64,000 nucleotides of DNA from Lytechinus pictus (taxonomy: Eukaryota; Echinodermata; Echinoidea; Temnopleuroida; Toxopneustidae), in assembly GCF_037042905.1 (NCBI RefSeq), contig NC_087251.1:34451001-34515000 (forward strand), written 5' to 3'. The translations under genes and the position numbers were made by a program. This document shows positions 1 to 11,523 of this stretch, piece by piece (position 1 is the first letter of the stretch; every line of letters begins with the position of its first letter). The notes below the pieces were generated by a model. It saw nothing but the letters and a program-made list of their open reading frames with translations. It had not been told where the DNA came from and made no database searches.

Positions 1-639
1 ATAATGTGGATGGTAGAATTCAGAAAGTTTGAGCTCAGTGGGATATTTACGATAGCAGCATTTCTTATATTTTTAAGAAGGGATTTTAACATTTTGTGTT
101 TTCTTATTTCAATGTGTGCTCACCCATTGATGCTATGAAATTTACCTCTTGTGTAAATACAACAATTTGCTAGCAAAATCTGATTACATTTTCTTAAATG
201 ATATGGATTAATTTTACAAAATGTTTTCAAATTAAATTTAGGAGGCTGGGCATCAGAACTTTCCTCTTTCTCTTTAAAAACATCGATCAAGCAGTGTCAG
301 AATACACTTAGGTGCTTGATCTAGCAATAAATGATAAACGACACCACTTCTCGAACATTCACCGGAAGAAGAACGGGCAAATTAAATTTTGAAAATGTAA
401 ACTTTGAAAAGGGACAGATATATATGTAAAGTATGCTCACTCATACATGACTTAATGGATCAATTATATATATGTTATTTTAGTTCAGTGCTTTTTTGTG
501 GGAAATCTGTGTCACTTTTGATCTGGGGTGAATTTAGGGGGAACTCATTTTTGTGTTGGCATAAAGTATCAGAAGAAGAGGATAAAATCAATTCCTATTG
601 CATACTGATATGCAATTATAGGCCTACATTGCTTAATTA
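1..639. other. Non-coding AT-rich DNA
   Basis: No exon, splice pair or repeat structure is supported here. The only longish open frame (404-640, plus) is AT-rich, has no recognisable motif and no flanking splice signals. It is best read as intergenic or intronic background. Confidence 0.6.
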
Positions 640-1417
640 GCACATACGTTTAATCCCAGCAGTCGTTAGTTTGACTAATATGAGACTAAATAGACTGTAA
701 ATGATAAATGTGAAGCATTAGAATAATGTGAGTGATAATGTGATAATCATGTGAAGCATTAGCGTAATGGATGAAAAAATATTGATTGTCTTGATGCTTT
801 CATAAATGTACAAGCATATATCAACTTTATTAGCATTTGGGTAAAAACAAATTATTGTTTGTTAACCTAATAGGAGACTGAATATGGTGTTAAGTAGTGA
901 AGCATCCAAATAAGGGGACAAAAAGCCACTATTCGTCTTGTTGCTTGCTTGAAGTTGCACTCATGTACAAGCGTATACATACATAGATTTGTTCAATATT
1001 AACAGTTGGGTAAAAAATTCCAAGCAGTAGTTGGTTAATGAGAACTATATGGATTGTAGATGGCATAAAGTTGTGAAACATCTCAAAAAGCCATTATTCG
1101 TCTTGTTGCTTGCTTGAAGTTGCACTCATGTACAAGCGTATACATACATAGATTTGTTAAATATTAACAGTTGGGTAAAACCAAGCCGTTATTGGTTAAT
1201 GAGAACTGTATGGATTGTAGATGTCATAAAGTTGTGAAACATCTGAAGAAGGGGACAAAAAGCCATTATTCGTCTTCTTGCTTTCTTGAAGTTGCACTCA
1301 TGTACAAGCTTATACATAGATTTGTTTAATATTAACAGTTGGGTAAAAACCAAGCCATTGTTGGTTAATGAGAACTGTATGGATTGTAGATGGCATAAAG
1401 TTGTGAAGCATCTGAAT
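640..1417. repeat. Tandem repeat, about 165-bp unit
   Basis: Three well-conserved units are recognised by the block ATTCGTCTTGTTGCTTG at 931 and 1096 and its variant at 1268, giving spacings of 165 and 172 bp. A diverged unit sits at 781 (150 bp upstream), with a weaker trace back to about 640. Each unit carries a TTGAAGTTGCACTCATGTAC block, an AACAGTTGGGTAAAA block and a GGTTAATGAGAACTGTATGG block in the same order. Short open frames inside it are by-products of the repeat. Confidence 0.88.
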
Positions 1418-1463
1418 ACGAGCACCTGTATCCACACCAAACCAGTCATCCATCTTTTTGCAG

Positions 1464-1578
1464 GGTGATGAAGAGCTCTTCTCGGTGTGCCATTTTAGAT
1501 CCTAGCCAAGTGTTAAACGTGACAAAGAACACGCAGAGGTGCTGGAAATACATCTCCGCGTCCCTTTGGAGATTATAC
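1464..1578 (+). CDS. Candidate internal exon, unknown product
   Basis: A possible 115-bp exon lies between the acceptor-like CATCTTTTTGCAG ending at 1463 and the donor GTGAGA starting at 1579. One frame stays open across it (first base completing a prior codon) and includes the peptide LDPSQVLNVTKNTQRCW, with one N-glycosylation-type NVT sequon. The other forward frame that uses the acceptor directly hits a stop within 14 codons. The block is visibly less AT-rich than its neighbours. It could be an upstream exon of the plus-strand gene at 23864, which also looks extracellular, but nothing links the two directly. There is no domain match I can name, and chance occurrence in 64 kb is quite possible. 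Confidence 0.22.
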
Positions 1579-1951
1579 GTGAGAAAAACTTTAGATCGAT
1601 TCGATGAGGAGCTGATAGAAACGACCGAGTATGCATATCTGAAACATGCATGTCCATTTATTCCTCGATGAAACTCGTACCTAAAATGTGGTTTTCATCC
1701 GATGCAAATGAAAATCTTTGAATTGTGTTACATGCGTGACAGATGTTTAAATTTCGCTGCTGGCAAAATGTTTTTGTGTTCAAATTTCTAGATTTACCAT
1801 TTTACATTGAATCCTGGTGGTGCCACTCCATATATGAACATGTGATTCTTTTTTAGAAATTAAATGATTCTTCCTTTATCATGCTTTGAAGAAAAGTCAT
1901 TCACAGTATGTGTGATGCTTGTTACATGTATGTAAAAAGCCCTTGTTAATA

Positions 1952-2090
1952 TTGATAATAATAGCTAGATATATGTGTTTTTTCAGACGATATAAGGCCC
2001 AACTCTTTACCTTTTATTGAATTAGCTCAAGCTGCTATTTTATCAGCAGTGCTGTGTGCATTCAAGGAATGCTGCTAGATTATTTTCAAG
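1952..2090 (-). mobile_element. Decayed SINE 3' portion
   Basis: The sequence from GATAATAATAGCTAG through the CAGCAGTGCTGTGTGCATTC block parallels 34713-34860 in order and content (ATAATAATAGCTGG, then CAGCAGCACTCAGTGCATTC). That second copy leads into SINE body sequence shared with 23398-23808. No promoter boxes remain in this fragment. Confidence 0.5.
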
Positions 2091-2876
2091 AACTAACATT
2101 TTGTAAAAAAAAAAATTAACAAAACATGTTCGTATCAACACCTCTATATAAATGCATAGATATTCAGATACTTAATGTAGATATGGAAGTATTATACGTC
2201 ATCATCAATGTCTTTTGCCTTACACACCGCAACTAAAAATGAATATACAAATGTCCATTTAACTGTAGTTATGTCAGGCCAGTTGTAATGGATCATTTCT
2301 GTATGGTGTGTGGGATTGAGTATCCCATTTTTATGCCACAAATGCCAAAGTAGGACAAATCCCCAACAAACTAGGGAGCTCAGAGCTTTGAAATGGGAAT
2401 TGATATGTACAAGTTAAGCATCTGCTTGAATAACTAATCCCTCATCCACATGATCAGGATTAATGTCAATTCTACTTTCATTTGCCTCATTATGCCCAAA
2501 ACAGTTTAATCTATCGTGGCAAATTGAAAATATATTGACCATTTCATGATGTGCTCACAGAGGAAATCATTTCATTTGGAGGCAATGAGAGCTTGAGTTG
2601 GTATCGCTCGATGCTGATTATGTCAACAAAACTTGAAAGGGTGGTTTATAGCGCCAGGGAATATTCCAGTGGATTTGTCTTTGAACCAGCCGAATGGAAA
2701 AGAGAGTTGCATTAATAGGAATAATATTTATGATGAAGAGATTGCCCATTAGTCTAATGAAGCATGCTACTGAATGCAGACATTAGCTTCAATCCTGAAA
2801 AATAAATTCTATCTGGGATAAATAAAACTGGAGATGGCTTGCATGTGAGAGAGGCCACATTTAATCGATAGTGGCT

Positions 2877-2907
2877 AATTAATTCAGGGAAATTTCTCTG
2901 ATTAATT
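2877..2907. promoter_or_regulatory. Imperfect palindrome with two TAATTAAT-type sites
   Basis: A near-perfect 31-bp inverted repeat has AATTAATTCAGGGAAA facing TTTCTCTGATTAATT. Each arm holds an ATTA homeodomain core. The motif TTTAATCTATCGTGGC at 2505 recurs as TTTAATCGATAGTGGC at 2860, just upstream. This suggests, but does not prove, a cis-regulatory module. Confidence 0.25.
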
Positions 2908-5194
2908 GATGTGACTGCTTTGTTTTTGTCAACACTTTTATGTGAAGAGATTAGATACTGTACCTTTTAAATGTTAGTATCAGTCAGATTGTTTTTGTCA
3001 AATTGAATGTTAAGTGAAATCACTTTTGATTACAGTTTATGAAGGTTATGACCAAGAGTGCTGGCATGGACTTCTTGTTTGGGAGTATGTAGTTGAATCT
3101 CTAACAGATGTTAAGACCCCCCCCCCAAAAAAAAAAAAGAGTAAAAATTAAAAGAAAAAAATACTTGAGCATTGATTTTTCTTTTTCATATTGAGCTGTT
3201 TTGTTATGCAATGACCCAAAGCACTATGAAGATTAGAAAATGAAAATAAATACCCATTCATGAAAAAGATCGGCTTTGAAAAAAAATGAATTGTGAGGTT
3301 TCTATCATAAAGTAGGGCCTATTTATATTTTCATAACCCATATACGTACAACTCATCTCCAAACCAATCTATCAAGATACAGATGCTGTTTTGGAAGTTC
3401 TCCAGTAACATTAACTGTGGTTACAGAAATGATGGTTTCTTAAAATGGTTTTTGAGCATAGTAAATGGTCCATTACCAATCTTGAAAAGGTAATTTGTAC
3501 GTCGATATGCAAATGCCTTTAGGCGAAGAACAAGACTGAAGAAGAAGATGAATTACAGGGTATACACATGTAATTAAGATGATGGGGAAAATATTATGAG
3601 AAATATAAATCAGAACTGAGATAAAGGGAACATGAAGCAAGGTCTTTCTGATCACAACAATCCCTACTAAAGCTGTCAATTTGTCATTAAGTTGGAATGA
3701 ATTGCTCTGGTGCCAGCCTTATCAAGATATTTTATGACAAAAAAGAGAGGCAAGGATGAAAAGATAAGTTTGAAAAAAAAAAGTTAACGGTTACAGTGTA
3801 CTCTGTTGTGTGGATGAGAGATGAATCATGCATTTGTATGTGAAGATAGTGCAAAATACTTTTTTAACATCCACAGTTTTATAAAAATCATTACTTGTGC
3901 GAACGTTATTCCGTAACTAAGATTCCGTATCATAAAAAAGTAAAGTTATTGATTGTGTTTCATTTCCTGTTTCAAATTCAATATATATTTTAGGTGAAAT
4001 ATTTAGGATGAAGTTCTTTTTACGTGTAATTCAGTATTTAAAAATAATTTATCAACCATAGACATAACAAATAAACCAAACACTGTTGATACATCAATTT
4101 CGAGTGATTTTTTTAAATGTGAAATCAGTGGAAACCTACTTAAGGTTTTTTTTATTGTGTAAATGACTGCCTGAATGATATTCTATAGTTCTGAATTTGC
4201 ATATTAATATATCTGCTTTTCCCCTTTAAATGTTGTTTGGTCTGTAGGATAATGTGCAGAGGATCTCTTTGTGTGTGAACATACTGGCTTAATTAAGGCT
4301 TCACATTAATTGAGTATTTTGAGCTAAGTAGGAGAGCTCATGGAGGTTGCTATAAATGTCAATGTAATTTAATGTTTCATAGGTATGGCCATTATTGGCG
4401 ATGAATTGCTGTATTATGGTTAATATTCCGTACCAAGGCTATTATTTACAATGTCTAGACTGATTGATATTAAACGAGGTTTTATCATAAGGGTATCTTT
4501 TTTCATCCAGTTTTTGGTGAAGATAGGGCTGATGAACGAATGATGATTTAGGCACAAAAATGATTAATATTCTTTTAGACTTTATGGGCCTAATGATATC
4601 CTTGTCTGCTGCTAATTTCCCATGAGAATGAGATGAGAATTCATTTATACTGTATTGTGCTTCAGAAAATTATGATGAAAAGAGTTTCATTCTTCGACCT
4701 AGTCATTTTCTGAATGGGTCCTTCTGCTTTCTTGCCAAGTATTTGGCATATTAGAATGGAGAGAGGTAAAAGCTTGCATGATGCATGTCTGCAGGGCCTA
4801 CTGGAAGATTTTGTTTTTCTACCTTCAGTAAATACAATGTAAGATTTATCATTAATATTATGCATAATAATTGAAAATGTTTATTCTCCTGCATGTGATA
4901 AAGAATTCTTGGTTAAAATCTCATTTTCAAAATGTTAGAAATTCCAGTGTGTTTATGACTAATTGGCTACCGGTATTTAAAAAAATCAAACAGCCTGCAC
5001 AGCCCACCATGTATGTTGCATGCAGTTTTCATACATGTAATTCAATAGTTAGATTCATATGGGAAAATTCCCTCACTATAATGTGCCCTATAGGTAGCAA
5101 ACACTTTAGAAAATATAAGAATCTTCCATTCATGCACATATTCATGGAAGAGATCATTATTCTTAACTTTTCAATTTATATGCTTGCAAATGTC

Positions 5195-5600
5195 ACCTCT
5201 CTAGCAAAATCTATTTGAATTTCTTTGAATCTAATGTTATATTTGTTAGTTATATGAATGAATAATTGATGAAATATTTATACCTATGATTAAGAGATTG
5301 AATCAGTAAATATATGTGAATAAAAGGAGTCACGCTATTTTGGGAATATCACATTTCTGGCAAAATTTATTTGCATTTTGTTAGTTATATAAATAAGATT
5401 TTAAAAAGGTTGATTCAGAAATTGTATGTGAATAAGAGGAGTCACACTACTTAGGGAATATCATGTTTCTGACAGAATTACTTTGAATGAATTTGAATTA
5501 CCTATTATATTTGTAAGTTATATCATTGATTAAATATATAAGGTTTATTCAGTATTTGTACGTATTTACATGAATGTGACGTAGAGGAGTCACACTCTAT
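5195..5600. repeat. Tandem repeat, about 112-148 bp unit
   Basis: The block AGGAGTCAC recurs at 5325, 5437 and 5585. It is preceded each time by a GTGAATA- or GTGACGTAG-type lead. Between copies there is a repeated TTTGTTAGTTATAT or TTTGTAAGTTATAT block and a GATTCAG/TATTCAG block. Three to four diverged units are visible. Confidence 0.75.
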
Positions 5601-6639
5601 AATGTATGTCTATTTTAACCTGAACTTGTAAGTTGTAACTCTGCTGAGGAAATGTTTTGATGATCGAGTTCTCAACTTTTTTCCTGCTTTTACCCTGGCC
5701 GGGATAACTATCCAGATGCTGCCAACAGCCGAGTAAACACAGTCATCTATCCGACGGACGTTAAATCAATTTTCATCTGAAAAAAATTGTGCAATTAAAT
5801 CTTGCGAGAGGGATGTGGATAGTGAATTAGCATTCAGTTGGACCCTGCTCATTGAAACAGTGAGTCCTCTTGAATCCCAAGTGTTTGTGTCTTGCTCTGC
5901 AAGCTGGCCATCGAGGGCGATGACATTCATGAAATGGGGACCAAATTGACATGTTGCACATTTTAGTGATTATGTTCACGTCTTATTGTATGGCGATGGA
6001 ATCCACCATGGGCGATGCAAGCTCTTCGTTGGCGTCAAATAGCCTGACCATTGATAACGGGAAGAAATGACTCTAGAATTAATCCTATTAAAGAGCAATC
6101 AGATTTCAATCTTTCATCGCGATGCCTACACCATTATGCATACAGGGTTTAAATTGAAATTAGCAAATATTGTGGGAAATATATTGCATCCTTGACCTGG
6201 TCCCTTTCCTGTTCTGTTTTTTTTTCTCTCTAAGTATTCAATGGAACCTTCTTCATTCATTTTTTATTAGATGCAACATATGAAAATGCAAATCACCTTC
6301 TTCTACACGTACATAATGAGCATAATCTTGTGTCATAGTACGCTTGATGTCTGTTGATTGTCAATTTTCAATTTATGAGAATTTTATATGGAAATATTTT
6401 CAATTCATGATATAGTCTTGATATATTAAGCTCATTGTGAATTGAGAATCATAAATGAACATGCTAGCAGACATTAACTTAATAGACAAGTAAATGGAAG
6501 ACAATTATTGGTATACTGTATGGATATAAGACAGCAATGTGTTATCATCTCGAGAATATATACATTGTCTCACACCGAAAAAGACTCATTAGAGATTGGG
6601 AAGCGTGTGAAAGAGAGATTGAGTTTCGTTGAAGGGTGT
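5601..6639. other. Non-coding stretch, moderately GC-raised near 5.7-6.1 kb
   Basis: No exon is supported. From about 5690 to 6120 the sequence is less AT-rich and repeat-free. It contains homeodomain or Otx-like cores such as TTAATCCTATTA near 6080. It could be a cis-regulatory block; this is inference only. Confidence 0.4.
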
Positions 6640-6828
6640 GTATGTGAGGGGATGGGGGAGAAAAAGAGAAGAAGGAATAAAGAAAAGAGAGAAAATAAAG
6701 ATACAGAGGGAGAGAGAGAGGGAAAGAGAAGGAGAGAGAGAGTGATAGAGAGTGGATGGATAGCAGGAAGGAATAGGGGATGGGGTAAAGGGAAAGAGGG
6801 GAGAACAAGATGGAAAAAGAGAAATAAA
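6640..6828. repeat. GA-rich (purine) simple-sequence tract
   Basis: A long purine-dominated strand of GAGA and GAAA runs forms a microsatellite-like tract. It continues at 7253-7370 on the far side of the inverted-repeat element at 6829-7252, so the element appears to have inserted into one pre-existing tract. The open frames on both strands here are low-complexity artefacts. Confidence 0.85.
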
Positions 6829-7252
6829 GACCGTTCTTTCTACCTTCCTAAAACTAGTTTAACGTGTAGTGAGAACGGTCGAAGCGATCTTCCAAACCGG
6901 TTCAGAAAACCACCTCGTGATGTACCGGTAGTTTTCAAGATCCATTTGCCTCGTTAAACTGGTTGTAGCGTAAGTGAGGACACAACCGTTCTTTGGGAAG
7001 CTATCTTCGCACATATTTAGCGCGCTACTCCACACGACATGTGTAGAATGCCTATGCTGCAGTTTCAAATTTTGCGCGAAACGTGTCACACTGCTGAAAA
7101 CGTTTCCATAGCAACAAGATTGCTTTACATGAAACGACTTTGAAAACCACTTTCATGTGATCAAGTGGGAACGCTAGCAAAGCGATCTTCCAAACTGGTT
7201 TCCTGAATCAGTTTCCAGTAAACTAGTTTTAGAAAGTGTAATGAGAATGGTC
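6829..7252. mobile_element. Non-autonomous inverted-repeat element (MITE) inside the GA tract
   Basis: The left end GACCGTTCTTTCTACC and following CTAAAACTAGTTTA match the reverse complement of the right end (GACCATTCTCATTACAC, then CTAAAACTAGTTTA), giving imperfect terminal inverted repeats of about 35 bp. The motif GCGATCTTCCAAAC occurs near each end (6884 and 7182). The left end also folds on itself (GACCGTTCT with AGAACGGTC). No transposase frame is present. GC and CpG content are higher than the surroundings. I cannot read a clean target-site duplication. Confidence 0.75.
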
Positions 7253-7370
7253 TCATAGAGAGAAAGAGATAGGGAGGGAAAGAAGGGGGAGAGAAAGAGA
7301 CAGAGAAAGAGAAAATAAGCAGAGAGAGAGCTGGAGATAGAGAAGTTGAGCTGAAGAGAGGAGAAATGGA
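7253..7370. repeat. GA-rich tract, right half
   Basis: GAGAGA and GAAAGA runs continue the tract seen at 6640-6828 beyond the inserted element. Confidence 0.8.
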
Positions 7371-7691
7371 GATAACTCAGGAGTGCTATTTCCTACTTAT
7401 CTTTCCCTTCAGGTCACAATACTTGAATGGCATTATTTGCACAGGTTCTAGAACTAAATGTGTTCTCCTGATTGTTGTAAAACGAGTTGAACCAGATACA
7501 TCCAACCCTGAAGCAGCGGCACAAACTTGCAAATTTACCCCCGCCAGACGCAAGATTTAAATGTTAGATGCTTCTTACCAGAAGGGTTAGTGATCCTGAT
7601 CTTGTGAAATATAGGAGATGCACTTTGGGCATGATGAAGATTTAGCAAGTAGAATTTAGAGCTTTTCTTTGCAGCAGTTTGTGTGCCATGA

Positions 7692-7875
7692 GGTCAGCCC
7701 ATTGGCGGATCCAAAGGGGGGGGGGGGGGGCGGCAAAGCCGGCCCGTTCCCCCCCCCCCCTTTTGAGAGGCACAATAAGAATTTGAAATGCTGTTTTTTT
7801 TTGCTTGTCAAATTTGCATCGGTAAAATGTGCCACCCCCCTTTTGGAAAATCCTGGATCTGCCCCTGGGTCAGCC
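7692..7875. mobile_element. hAT-type MITE with intact 8-bp target-site duplication
   Basis: The exact octamer GGTCAGCC flanks a 168-bp element (7692-7699 and 7868-7875). The element runs 7700-7867. Its left end CATTGGCGGATCCA is matched by the reverse complement of its right end, CAGGGGCAGATCCA. The interior has long G and C runs just inside each end. An 8-bp duplication with CA-starting ends is typical of the hAT superfamily. No transposase is encoded; the overlapping open frames on both strands are repeat artefacts. Confidence 0.85.
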
Positions 7876-9327
7876 AATTTTATTTTGCAAATTGTAAAAT
7901 CTGAAGAAAAAAATAGATTTAGATCTAGAATCTAGATATTACATTAGGTACACATCTTTGATTCACAGATATAGATATTTATTCTTCAAGGACATCACAT
8001 TGAATTAAAAAGGGATTGAGCAACTTTATGGAAATTTGCAAAAGTTTGAGATGTTTTTCCCTACTTAATGTCAGTGCAGTGCATGTTTCGAGAGAAAACT
8101 CTGAACTTTTTTTTATGGGGGGGGGGGAATGTTACCAAAACTAAAGAAGGCTTATTGTCAATCATAGACAAATTAATTTGCAGATATTTAACAAAATGAT
8201 ATGATTATATGAATAGGATCTTCATATGTTGGCAAAAAGTTAAAACATTAAAACACAGATATTCATTGGATATGATAATATCTTTTTAAGTTTGCAGTGC
8301 ATCAAATGTTGCAAAACCGATATCATATAAGGAAGTTCTGATGTAATTCCAGGGAGGAGATAGTTTAAAGAGAATATTTATACGCCTGTGTTGCCTGCAT
8401 TTTATCTTATTACAAAGGGTAAGGATGCAGTGTCCAGACGAAACATGAATTATTCATATTTTCACTTGAATGACCAATCTGTCATGTTTCTGATTCTTTC
8501 CTGTTCGTCAGGAGGCTTAATATTTCTTTAAGTTTGCAGTCTCATCCAAGGAGGTACAAATGAAAGTGGGGTCCAGAGGAGGGGGGATCCTTTCTTATGT
8601 ATTGAGACAAAAGAGAGTCGTTACTAGAGGCGAAATTTGTCTTTAATTCCTCATTTCTGTCAGGACGTGGCGACACTCCGTAAGCGACAAATAAAAGATA
8701 GCCATGTTCGCGGATGATCCGTCAAAGTGGAGGGAGAGAAGGGAATGGAATGAGAGACGTCATGTGGCGTTTGAATAACGGGTTGTAGATTTCTTTTAGC
8801 CCCAAGGCCCTTTTGATTCATGAAATATGGATTTAAGAAATGGATGATAGATATGGAAAAGAACATTATGAGAATCTCCTTGATTTTTTACCCAGTTTTC
8901 CGTCATATACGAAGGTATTCTAATTTTACAAAAAGCTATTCATCTTTGATGAATCTAACATATTGCTGATCCTTTGAAATAAGACGTATCATTGATTGTT
9001 TGACCCATATGGATTTACCTAGACCGCAACCAGTCAACCATTAGTAAAAGGTCTGAGAGGTTATGCCCTACTTTTCTAATACATTGAATTCACAAGGGTA
9101 AACAGAAAAATTGATCACAGGAATAAAATATGAATCAGCTAACCTGTTTCAAATCTGTGATGTGAAGGAAAAAGCTATGAATCTTTATTAACCTATTTTA
9201 CATTGCTCTATTTGAGTATAATTCATATGTTTACTGTGTCGTATAGACCCTACAAGGCTAAAGCCAGGGTAATGGTATTGGAACACTGAGAAACATTGTA
9301 TTAAGCAGTTTAGGGGGCTATTCCACG
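7876..9327. other. Non-coding stretch
   Basis: No exon or structured repeat is supported. There is a G-run near 8118-8127. A less AT-rich block at 8650-8800 carries a 68-codon minus-strand frame with no recognised motif or splice boundaries. Confidence 0.55.
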
Positions 9328-9706
9328 GTTACTCATGTTACATTTGGAGACACCTTGACTCATACTTGGAGCTGTAACTCCATTATTATTGATAGGAACT
9401 AAACATCTCTTTATCACAACATAGTACGCAGTCTGACTATCCTTTGTATAAAAACAAAACTTGGGAAATTTCATTATGCTCCTGGCAAATCTTTGAAATG
9501 TGTTGGTTACTCATGTTACATGATTTGGACATGCATAAAATGAAAAGTGGACATAAGTGAAAAGTGTCCTCATGCAAGGCTTTTATGAAAGTTGATTATA
9601 TCCATTTCAAAGAAGTATATTAGGGAGACAAATTTGTATATAATTAAAAAAATAAAGAACACATGGTTTTTTCTAGGGGTGCAGATAAAGTGGTTACTCA
9701 TGTTAC
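9328..9706. repeat. Three exact copies of a 15-bp motif at about 180-bp spacing
   Basis: GGTTACTCATGTTAC occurs perfectly at 9328-9342, 9505-9519 and 9692-9706. The sequence between copies does not obviously align, so this is not a simple tandem array. It may be a transposon with internal repeated binding sites, or a spaced regulatory motif. Confidence 0.7.
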
Positions 9707-9820
9707 GGTTCAGATGGGCTATATGTACAAAGACACATTGAGCTCATGTCCACCAACCTATGGAATTGCCCTTAGGAATATTGTATGTAAGTATCATTAT
9801 CATTATATAAGTATAGTATA

Positions 9821-10128
9821 GGCCCGTATTCAGGTTTAACTTACATGTACACTACGGTCTAACTCTGTGCTGAAATTATGGGGAGCCCAAAACTAAAAAA
9901 TTCTGTTTGCATTGTATATTTAATATGTTTACTGTTTTGTTTCCATTTACTTTCATAATGAAGAAAACTACTTCAGTTATCATTCCCAGCATTTACGAAT
10001 GATTTGAGTGTCATGTTAGTTAATAAATTGAACGTGTACTAATAGAGATTTGTGGCCCAATCAGCTATCCATAGTTAAACCACAACACAACCAGGGTTTA
10101 ATTTAAACCTGAGTTCAGAATAGTGGCC
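9821..10128. mobile_element. MITE, GGCCCGTATTC family, copy 1
   Basis: A 308-bp element begins GGCCCGTATTCAGG and ends CAGAATAGTGGCC, flanked by ATA on both sides (apparent 3-bp duplication). It has subterminal GGTTTAACTTA / TTTAATTTAAACCTGAG repeats. Internal blocks (TGTTTACTGT, ATCATTCCCAGCATTTACG, CAGCTATCCATAGTTAA) are shared with copies at 22491-22770 (same orientation) and 33420-33730 (opposite). No coding capacity. Confidence 0.8.
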
Positions 10129-10790
10129 ATAGAGAGTTTAGTAACTTATGGTGACTGATGGATCAAGTGCTGGATAATAATTGGCACACCATAAGAAATG
10201 AAAAGCAGTCTGATATATAGCAGGCAACTGAATACTGTATTGTACACTCAAAGGAAGTCACCAGCATCTATTCAATAAAGTCACCGTCATTTCACAAGGG
10301 AATGCGAAAGACCTATTCAAATACAGACGTCTTATTGATTCATGCATAAATGGTGTATCATATGTTGCAATGCATCGTGGGTGATTCTCCCGTACGAGGT
10401 ATGATCTAATCGATTGGCGTTACCTTATCCTGTCATGGCACTGTCAGAGAATTCGCTTAGACAAATTAGTTTGGAGTCATCGGTGTAATTTGAGTTCACA
10501 TGCGTTCTCCCTTGAATCCGTCTGCTTTTTCTCTGCGATCCTCCTTAATACTAAATGATACTTTCTTCAAGAGCAAAATTATATTTTGGTCTGAAGGTGA
10601 ACACGAGACACACAAAGTCAGACGATCCTCATGGACCCCATGGAAGAACAGTATAGTCATGTCGACTAAACTGAATATGGGCTATTCATCCGTTTTGCAT
10701 TTTTTTGTGTTTTTTAGATACACGGGAAAAAGACTATACTATATTATACTATGATAGAATGGAGAGTATATGAACATAAGGGTGACCCAA
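10129..10790. other. Non-coding stretch
   Basis: No exon is supported. The 84-codon plus-strand frame at 10500-10754 has no recognisable motif and no convincing splice boundaries. The block around 10370-10530 is slightly GC-raised and repeat-free. Confidence 0.5.
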
Positions 10791-10794
10791 GTTG

Positions 10795-11091
10795 AAGAGC
10801 TATGGTGTTATGGTTCTGACTCTTACCTTGTGTGTTCAAAACCCAATGTGGCTTTACTGTCCTTTGGCAAGGTGGGAATCTACAATTTGCCACTCTCCAC
10901 CCAGGTGCTAAATTGGTACTGGTAGGATGTTAAAGTCATTGTATTGTCCAGTAATGAGTGTGACTCATTGGCGACTAGCTGGAATACTCCCCAGGGAGTG
11001 GAGGATGTGCATACATTGTGTGTGAAAATGACAGATTGAATCTGATGTGTACAATGTATGTATTGAACAGCGCATTATAAATAATAAGATA
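10795..11091 (+). mobile_element. tRNA-headed SINE, family 1, diverged copy
   Basis: It aligns along its length with the reverse complement of 32432-32785. Shared blocks are GTTCTGACTC, GTCCTTTGGCAAGG, TTTGCCACTCTC, CCCAGGTGCTAAAT and GGAATACTCCCCAGGGAGTG, then a tail with CAGCGCATTATAAATAATAA. The polymerase III B-box position reads GTGTTCAAAACCC, so the promoter is decayed. Confidence 0.85.
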
Positions 11092-11523
11092 AAGTCCATG
11101 ACACATGTTGTTCATTTTGAGAAAATTAAGAAAAGTGGAACAATTTTTGTGTTTGCCCAGTTAGGATTTAGTCAGTGTTTTATTTCAGTTTGGGCATTTC
11201 TTGGTGGAATTTTCGGAAATAAATTATATTTATAAAGACGGGCTTCTGTATAAGCATCAATTTCCTATTACAGGTGTATTTAGCGAAGAGATGGAGTGGG
11301 GTCATTCTTGTATTCATAATGCAATTATGATATGGACTAAAATAATGGTCTATATCAATCAAGAGGGCGGAAATACCTTGTTCACTTACATTATCGCTTT
11401 TGTATTACACATGATATTTCAGCATTAACGATTCTTTCTGAAAATGTTTGAGATGAGATTAGATAAGATAAAACAATGGTGAGAGTATTGAAAAAGCAAG
11501 ATTGTAGGTCTGATAGTAATTTA

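Larger units (their letters stand above)
1579..5194. other. Non-coding stretch with a SINE tail and a regulatory-like block
   Basis: No coding exon is supported. It contains the SINE-tail remnant at 1952-2090 and a homeodomain-type palindrome at 2877-2907, listed separately. A C-run followed by an A-run lies near 3119-3138. The open frames at 3473-3679, 4662-4865 and 4871-5218 are AT-rich and featureless. Confidence 0.6.

Noticed and set aside
6508..6957. 149-codon plus-strand open frame, the longest in the window
   Set aside because: It runs through the GA tract and into a MITE. The peptide is Lys/Arg/Glu/Gly low-complexity, as expected from purine repeats.
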